Positions 57,640-64,000 of a stretch of DNA of 64,000 bases are shown here, in pieces. A program made the translations under genes and the position numbers. The stretch is from Locusta migratoria (taxonomy: Eukaryota > Arthropoda > Insecta > Orthoptera > Acrididae). Location of the stretch: positions 841,350,094 to 841,414,093 of the forward strand of contig CM048744.1 in NCBI GenBank assembly GCA_026315105.1, written 5' to 3'. Each line of letters begins with the position of its first letter. Position 1 is the first letter of the stretch. A model generated the notes under the pieces. That model saw only the letters and a list, made by a program, of their open reading frames with translations. It ran no database searches and had not been told where the DNA came from.

Positions 57640-58620
57640 TTTTCCCACCTGGAAGGTCGTGTGTGTGTGTGTGTAAATAAAATTATATATGGGAGAGATA
57701 TAAAGGTAATCAGATAGCAAAAGGAATTATGATAGGAATAAATAGAAAAAGTTGTTCAAGAGAGTAGTAGAAGAGAAACATTGTTGAAACTGTGATGAAT
57801 CACAGTTAGTCAACAAAGTGATGCACAGGGGTGTGGCGGTTGTATGGGCGTCCAAACTCGTTATGGGGTGAAGAAAATCTGGAAAAGTTTTGCAAACTGT
57901 GTGAATATAAAAGAAAAGTGTACTATAAGGATTTATTCTGTAGTGGCAGAATATGGTTGGAGGGTAAAAATGTTCTGACGAATGAATAGAAGTGAAAACG
58001 CGTAGAAAAAAGATCGGATTTGTCGGAAAAACAGATGGAAATATCGAAAAACGGGAATGATAATAGTTGCGAAGTTGCTACAAAATGCCGAAAATTGTTA
58101 TGAAATGAAAGCGTGTAGAAAAAGGATTGGAAATGTAGGAAGAACAGATGGAAATATCGGAAAACCGGAATGGAAATAGTCGCGAAGTTGCTACGAAATG
58201 CCGAAAATTGTTATGAAATACCAATAAAAGGTTATAGTAAACTGAAGTTCTGAGATGGTGTTACCACAGTAAAATGAGAAATTTACAAGAATGGGGGATA
58301 TTATCGAGATGCAGTTTTGAAGGCGGTATCTGCGAGAATATGAATAAAAAATAATAAAGAATAATAAAGACGTTGGTTGTTTTGTTGGCTTAGGTTCAGA
58401 AGTTAATACTGATTGTTGTATGTAGTCTAATTAGCCTGCAGAAAAATGAATTGTGAACTAAGAAGGGAGATAAAAATATAGTGAAAATACTATTTACAGC
58501 ATAAACAGAAGGAGAAAGTAAGAAGACAAAAAAGATTTTGAAAGATAACAGAGCAATAACAAACGATCGTGATTGTTAGATTCAAATTGATGAAACGAAA
58601 ATTATAGAAGGAAACTTTCC
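57640..58620. other. Non-coding A-rich sequence with a tandem duplication
   Basis: Probably PLE leader sequence. Two 113-bp copies (57994-58106, 58107-58220) share AACAGATGGAAATATCG and GCGAAGTTGCTAC. No ORF. Confidence 0.45.
57994..58220. repeat. 113-bp tandem duplication
   Basis: Copies about 88% identical by eye. Confidence 0.85.
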
Positions 58621-58719
58621 TGGTGGGATAAACAAATATAAAAAATAGAAATCGGATGACTTACCAAAAGGACTGGCTCGTCGATAGGCACAAATAATCA
58701 CACACAAACACACATACAA

Positions 58720-58748
58720 GCTTTCACCACCACTGGCAGCTTCTTCAA
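58720..58748 (-). ncRNA. Hammerhead-like motif
   Basis: Minus strand: TTGAAGA-A, stem GCTGCC-AGT-GGTGGT (kept by G-U pairs), GAAAGC. Box I has lost its first C. Confidence 0.45.
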
Positions 58749-59022
58749 GAAAAAGAGGAAAAAAAGGAAGGAGAAAGGGAAGGATATGGGTTTTAAGAAA
58801 GTGGAAAAGGAGTCATTCCAATCCCAGGAGTGGAAGGACTTACCTTAGGGGACAAAAAGGAAGGTAAACAAATACACACACACTCACACATATCCAAATG
58901 CAAACACACCAGACAGACATTTGTAAAAAGCAAAGAAGTTGGACAGAGATACCACTTCAGGCAGAGGCTCTGTCCGCAGAACCGAGGCAAAGACGGTAAA
59001 GGTGGTGGGCGGGAATTTGAAT

Positions 59023-59460
59023 TTATCGGAGATTGAGACCAGGTGGGCAACGGGAGGAGAGAATGTGTTGAAGGGCAAGTTCCCATCTCCGGAGTTCTGA
59101 AAGATTGGTGTTGGTGGGAAGTATCCAGATAATCCGGACGGTGTAACACTGTGCCAAGATGTGCTGGCCGTGCACCAAGGCATGTTTAGCCACAGGATGA
59201 TCCTCATTACCAACAAACACTGTCTGCCTGTGACCATTCATGCGAATGGACAGTTTGTTGCTGGTCATTCCCACATAGAACGCTTCACAGTGCAGGCATG
59301 TCAGTTGGTAAATCACGTGGGTGCTATCACAAGTGGCTCTGCCCTTGATCGTGTACACCTTCCAGGTTACTGGACTGGAGTAAGTGGTGGTGGAATGGTG
59401 CATAGGGCAGGTTTTACAATGGGGGCGGTTGCATGGGTAGGAGCCAGAGGGAGTTAATGT
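59023..59460 (-). pseudogene. PLE copy D GIY-YIG endonuclease
   Basis: Minus strand: SGSYPCNRPHCKTCPMHHS, then HVIYQLTCLHCEAFYVGMTS, MNGHRQTVFVGNEDHPVAKH, IIWILPTNTNLSELRRWELA, ending PPGLNLR. Open and well conserved, but lacking the RT domain. Confidence 0.88.
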
Positions 59461-60014
59461 TTTGCTACCAGAATTCACAACTTATTTATGTCCACCTTGT
59501 TGTGGCGTAAAGTCAGCGTCACACACCAGATGTAAGAGAACGATCGTGGAGAAGGCAGCTATCGACTGAAAGACAATCGCAAGCAGGCACCGCACATCCT
59601 GGAGGGAGTAACTGAAATGTGCACCCTCTACAAGTGGCTATATCTAGGCTGACATATGTCTGGATGGTCCATCTGTTACTATTCAGAACTCAGGCAGAGC
59701 CAGATATAGGACAGTACTAAGTCAGAACATGGCTACAAACTAAGCAGTAACTAGGTCACAGCGCAGCTGGCATCATACGGATGACACCACGAGAAGCAAG
59801 TAGAGAGAAGAAACAGACATATGTTCTAAAGTTAAGCATTATAATTTTCAGTCAATAAAACTTGTATTATTAATCTGAATAGTTGTTACAGTTGACATCG
59901 ATTCCTTCACCAGTACCTTTCCTTGACAAATAGACCGGGATCAGAAACAACCAAATGCGACGAGTTCACACAACACACACTATTTTAATCATGATATAAG
60001 ACATATTTAATTAC
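59461..60014. other. Unassigned, possibly LTR-like
   Basis: Less AT-rich than its surroundings. AATAAA near 59857 and TGTTACAGTTGACATCG near 59882 hint at an LTR end, but no second copy or ORF supports it. Confidence 0.3.
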
Positions 60015-60297
60015 ACAACTTAACTGTTAATATAGTAAGGACAGTTTACAACTCGCTACAAAGACGTGGCGACGAGCTGTGACAGGCACATACAAAAGAC
60101 ACACACATACAACACTTTCAGCTATCGGCCATGGCCTTCTTCAGAAAATAGAACACTCACGCAATCACACAGGCACACAACACAGTCATACAATCATCAC
60201 CTCCGGCTGCCGCGGTGAGTTGTAAACTGTCCTTACTATATTATTAATTCCAACCTGGACTTTCCATTATTATATACAACTTAACTATTAATATTTA
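60015..60297 (-). mobile_element. Short PLE-type insertion with inverted tail
   Basis: Reverse copy of the 561-785 element (about 60034-60211) joined to a forward tail (60212-60274). So AGGACAGTTTACAACTC and GAGTTGTAAACTGTCCT face each other. Flanks ACAACTTAACTGTTAATAT (60018) and ACAACTTAACTATTAATAT (60278) form a 19-bp target duplication with one difference. Confidence 0.75.
60121..60144 (-). ncRNA. Hammerhead-like motif (family 1)
   Basis: Minus strand: CTGAAGA-A, stem GGCCATGGCC, GATAGC; same as 642-665. Confidence 0.45.
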
Positions 60298-60395
60298 TAC
60301 CACATCCTGTCAAGATTATGGTCATTAGAGACAGAAGTTAGGTGAATACTTCATCTCATTCTATGACAGATACTTGTCTATTACATTTCATCTGT
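60298..60395. other. Unassigned spacer
   Basis: Short AT-rich spacer. Confidence 0.3.
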
Positions 60396-60800
60396 TCACC
60401 TACATCTGAATTTATGTACATGCTCTGAAATCCACCATAAGGTATATTGCGGGTAGTACCTTGTGCTAGTCATTTTCTTTCCTATTCCACTCCCAGATAA
60501 AATGAGAGAAAAAATAAATCCTTGTATGCCTCTGTACAAGCTCTATTTAATATTATTTTTGTGGTCTTGCATGAAATGTAATTTGGCACTAGTAGATCAT
60601 TCTGCAGTCAGCTTCAAATTCTGGCCCCCTGAATTTCCTCAATAATGTTTTTGAAAAGAATGTGACCTGATCTCCATTGGTTCCCGTTTTAGTAACACTC
60701 AAGTGTTGATCTAACCCAGTAGTAACAAACCTACCAACCCACTTTTATATTTCTTCTACATCTGCCTTTAAACTGAACAGTACTCAAGGTGGGGTGTGCT
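60396..60800 (-). mobile_element. LINE 3' UTR fragment
   Basis: Third copy of the 3' UTR seen at 7891-8100 and 45411-45917 (CCCCCTGAATTTCCTCAAT, TTCTTCTACATCTGCCTTTA, AACTGAACAGTACTCAAGG). Confidence 0.6.
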
Positions 60801-61370
60801 GTTACCTGGTTGTAGATTGATGGTTCTCGAAGTTGAAGATCGTTGCTTTCAGTAGTGGCTGGCTGAAAGCTCATGGGGTGAAAAGTAATTCACTACAAAT
60901 AACATAGGCAACCCACAGAATGGCAGTTCTTTGACACTTTCAATGATCTATAAATGCCCAGTTGTCCCATTTATGACCAGCTTACAAGTCTCATTAATTA
61001 CAACCATTACAACTAGGTACACACATCAATAACACTAATTTACACTGTCCGTGTGTGGAATACTCAAGTCTGAGGTGTACAGTATGGCACGGACATGGAT
61101 TAATCAGTGTAGATACACTTTCTGCATGCCTAACATTGAAGAACTTTTAACATGCTGTTCAAATAGATTCCAAACTGGTTTGAATTGTGTCTCAAATCGC
61201 AGCCAAAACAATAAACAATACTCAGAACTGACATAGATTGTACCTTTGACAACTGATGAGACAATACTCTTATTTCATGCTGTGAACACATCCTACTTAT
61301 ATCTTTCAAACAATTATACTGGAAATTGTGTATTGTTAATTAATTTCATTACATTAATTATATTTAAAAG
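60801..61370. other. Unassigned
   Basis: No recognised element. The short ORF at 61051-61236 has no known domain. Confidence 0.35.
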
Positions 61371-61374
61371 TAAA

Positions 61375-61800
61375 CAGTTACAGTTTGTTGCTGGTCATTC
61401 CCACAAAGAAGGCTTCGCAGTGCAGGGTTGTCAGCTGGTAAATCACGTGGATGCTGTCGCAAGTGGCTCTGCCCTTAATCATGTTCACCTTCCAGGCTAC
61501 AGGACTGGAATAAGTGTTGTCCTCTCCCAGGATTGGAATGACTCCTCACCCACTCCCTTAAAACCTTAAAACCTGCATCCTTTCCTTTTCCCTCTCCTTT
61601 CCTGCTCTTTTTCTGAAGAAGTAACCTAGGTTTATGAAAGCTCTGTTTTTGTGTGTGTGGGTATGTGTATGTTTTTATTTACGTGTGTATCAATGAACTG
61701 GTGCCTTTTCATCTGTTAAGTCAAACTTTCTTTACTTTTTATAAATATTTTTCCGAACAGGAATGTTTCTCCCTATTTATTGATATCATTTATATAGACA
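61375..61800. mobile_element. Rearranged PLE fragment
   Basis: Minus-strand endonuclease remnant (61375-61515, GTTTGTTGCTGGTCATTCCC as in the other copies). It is joined to a plus-strand 3' terminus (61520-61800) with CCTGCATCCTTTCC, the motif at 61614-61642 and a closing TTCCGAACAGGAATG. The head-to-head join repeats the palindromic theme. Confidence 0.7.
61614..61642 (+). ncRNA. Hammerhead-like motif (AACC stem family)
   Basis: CTGAAGA-AGT, stem AACC-TA-GGTT, TAT, GAAAGC. Both boxes match the consensus although extra bases lie around the stem. Confidence 0.5.
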
Positions 61801-62590
61801 GAAAATAACAGCAGTTCTCCCACACTTCCCTGAGGGAGAAAAGGGCAAACTTAGTTTCACATGAACAATGATTTCTTCAACTTGTCTGATGCATGAACAG
61901 GAGCTTTACCATATCAAGTAAATTTACTGTATTTGAACTGAGAATACAGGAAAGAATTCTAGAGCAAACTGATGTTAATTATATTGTTCTATGACTGTGT
62001 AGCTCTCGTCTTTTACCTTTTTTAAAAATGGGAGTCAGTTTTAGATTCATGATAAAACAAGCTAAGTAAGGGGGCAATGCAGTAGTGTGCTATTTGTAAA
62101 ACCAAAATGGGATTCCATCTGGAGCTGTTTATAGCTGTTTTGTCAGTTTCTCTACAGCAGGGATGCCTTTTACTATGTCCTCCATTTGGGAGTCTGTTCA
62201 GTGGTTTAACAACATTAGGTTTCATGATCCTCCTGCATGTACAATTTGTAAATATTAAATTTAAAACTTCAGCACTTCTTTTGCTGTCTTCTAGCAACAG
62301 TACAGAATGATGAACAAATGACTGGAAAGAGGCATTCAGTCCATTCATTGATTATACATAGGACCAAAATTTCTTTGGGTTCTCATAAAGATCTTTTGCT
62401 GAGGTATGATGGTGGTAGTTATTGTGTGTTTTAGCCATCAATCTTTTTATAGATGTGCGGATCTCTGCCTGGTTTCCTTTGCTTGTACTTTTTTGAACCA
62501 AGAGGGCAACTTCCTTTGTTTTATCAGCATTTTTTGATTCAGCGCAGTCAATCTTTTCCATCCTTAATCCACTTTCATGCCACATAATTC
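61785..62590 (-). pseudogene. LINE fragment (CR1/jockey-like): linker and RT start
   Basis: Minus strand: KSTSKGNQAEIRTSIKRLMA then KDLYENPKKFWSYV (to 62352), SDSLNG-like decayed part, then 62348-62022. After a deletion comes LPQGSVGELLLFSVYI-like RT motif B near 61790-61840. FWSYV is the typical end of the endonuclease-RT linker. It shares GAGAAAAGGGCAAACTTAGT with the LINE at 8755. Heavily broken. Confidence 0.6.
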
Positions 62591-62955
62591 TCCAGTGCTT
62601 GACTTACAATGCATTTAAATTCTGCCTGTAAATTTTCTATGTTTGTCATGTTGGAACTAAGTAGAAAGAAAGCAGTTGCTATCATCTCTTTCTAGCAAAA
62701 CACTTTCATAGCTTTCTGGACTAAATTATTAACCACTGTTGCTATAGGAACATCATAATAACCTGTTTGTAGTCATGATGTCTAAAATATTTTGTAGGCT
62801 GTAGATTTAGCTGCTCAAGACATTTTGCAGAAAATGTGTTCAGTAATAGTTCACCACCTGTAATGAAACTACAGATGTCCCAGTCCATTTCTTCTCTCTC
62901 TCTCTTTCCATAGCCATACACATTAATAAGTATATAAATAGATACAAATTGTATT
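62591..62955. other. Unassigned, between two LINE fragments
   Basis: Probably further decayed LINE linker on the minus strand; a (TC)n-like run near 62893-62906. Confidence 0.3.
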
Positions 62956-64000
62956 TATAGTACATGTACCCAATACTTTGCAACCTCCAAGGCAGTTGGA
63001 GTGGTTTGCAGGAGATAATTCTTTGTGCAGGATTTAGGGACCAAAGGGCACTTAAGCATGTGGCTTGTGGTTTGTTCTTGTCTGCAATCACAGTACATGT
63101 CTTCTGCCATGAAACCCCATCTCTTCAGGTTGTCTCTGGCTAATCCAAATCCTTTTCATAATCTGTTCAAAGATATCCACACCAGCCAGTTTTCAATGTG
63201 TCTAGGTGGTAGTTCTTTAGCTTCTGGCATCCATCCGTGAAGGTAAGGTGTCGACTTCTTTCATAAATCCAACCCTGCCTTCTCTGGTAAAACCATGAGC
63301 TTCTCAGATGTCCTCAGGAGGGTCTTTTGTAAGCTCAGCTGTTGCTGTGGTGGATTATGTCCATGCAATGGATGAGAACTGTTCTGTTCCAATGTCAGTC
63401 TCTCCTTGTTGGCAGCCATTACTTTGCATACACCTGGTGTCTCTATACCAGCTAGGTAGTAGAACTTACTGGCTTGCGTAGGTTTTAAGCAACCTGTGAT
63501 CAACCTGCAGGTTTTGTTGAGAATAGTGTCTACTTGTCTGGCATGTGATGACCTGTACCAGGCAGGTGAAGCATATTTGGCAGTAGAAAAACACAGTGCC
63601 GTTGCAGAAGAGCAGATAGAATAGACTGTGCCGCTGCTAGTTCAAGAATTAGGGGATTTTCATTTTGCTGATTGTGCAGCGGGTTTTAAATGAATTTCTA
63701 TCTAGAATGACTCCCTGGTATTTAGAGGTGTGATAATGCAGCAATTGGATGCTCACAATTAGTTTTCCCGTTCCTTAAGTGAAAGGCACACACTTGTGTC
63801 TTTGAAGGATTTGGTTGACTTGATTCTGACTGTAGTAACTAGACAGTATTCTAAGTGCAGTTGTTAGATTTCTTTCCATGGTTTCAAAGTATAAACTCTG
63901 TGGAGCAAGAGCTAGGTCATCAGCATATAAGAATTTCCTCATACCAGGGGTCATTGGTAAAAAGAAATGGAGCCAAGATGCTTCCCTGAGTTAGACCATT
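62956..64000 (-). pseudogene. Jockey-like LINE RT, C-terminal half, runs off the window
   Basis: Minus strand from the window end: NGLTQGSILAPFLF (motif B), then LICxDDLALAPQS-like catalytic region, NPSKTQVCAFHLRNGK, YLGVILDRN-like, an ITGCLKPTQASKFYYLAGIE-like segment with HPLHGHNPPQQQL. The cysteine tail reads DMYCDCRQEQTTSHMLKCPL, then ALEVAKYWVHVL. Pieces lie in different frames. Same family as 1990-5690. The N-terminal half lies beyond 64000. Confidence 0.75.

Larger units (their letters stand above)
58621..59460 (-). mobile_element. Penelope-like element, copy D (3' part)
   Basis: Minus strand: endonuclease, 3' UTR, motif at 58720-58748, and terminal CAGTCCTTTTGGTAAGTCAT and TTTATCCCACCAGGAAAG. 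The 5' side is truncated within the cysteine block. Confidence 0.85.

Overview
The window is eukaryotic. Intron-sized gaps separate three short ankyrin-repeat exons with GT/AG borders, and almost everything else is layered, mostly decayed transposable-element DNA. The mix of RTE-, CR1- and jockey-like LINEs, Penelope-like elements (PLEs), tRNA- and 5S-derived SINEs, hAT, piggyBac, a Helitron end and gypsy-like LTR elements suggests a large arthropod genome. An orthopteran (grasshopper/locust type) is my best guess from the look of the repeats. This is inference; no marker gene fixes the species.

Host gene: a minus-strand gene crosses the window. Exons at 46229-46339, 37715-37813 and 7330-7749 (5' to 3') are all phase 0 and encode 37, 33 and 140 residues of ankyrin repeats. 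The introns between them are about 8.4 kb and 30 kb and hold most of the mobile DNA. Start, stop and flanking exons lie outside the window or were not recognised.

Layout. 0.5-0.8 kb: a short insertion with a 15-bp target duplication. 2.0-5.7 kb: a jockey-like LINE remnant split by a hAT element with an exact 8-bp target duplication. 5.8-6.4 kb: a 5S-rRNA-derived SINE. 7.9-11.7 kb: a LINE fragment, then an RTE element whose long ORF is broken by only three stops. 11.8-15.2 kb: a large inverted repeat of LTR/gag sequence around a PLE fragment. 15.2-21.2 kb: an RTE copy split by a CR1 element and by a SINE. 21.2-28.5 kb: a decayed gypsy-like gag-pol followed by a third RTE copy. 29.3-36.2 kb: a fourth RTE copy split by a piggyBac-like element that itself carries a SINE and a PLE fragment. 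36-47 kb: mostly intron with an ankyrin exon, a SINE, microsatellites, a Helitron, and a final ankyrin exon. 47.4-61.8 kb: a dense PLE cluster with endonuclease/RT pseudogenes, TA microsatellites and striking palindromes. 61.8-64 kb: two more LINE fragments, one running off the end.

The most interesting signal is a small RNA-like motif found at least a dozen times in PLE-type termini. Its pattern is CTGANGA, a stem, then GAAA-GC. The stem sequence differs completely between families yet keeps its pairing (for example GGCC/GGCC, AACC/GGTT, CAGC/GCTG, GCCACC/GGTGGC). This matches the conserved core of hammerhead ribozymes, which are known from Penelope-like elements. Several of these termini occur as head-to-head palindromes, including one with about 280-bp arms that differ at about one position.
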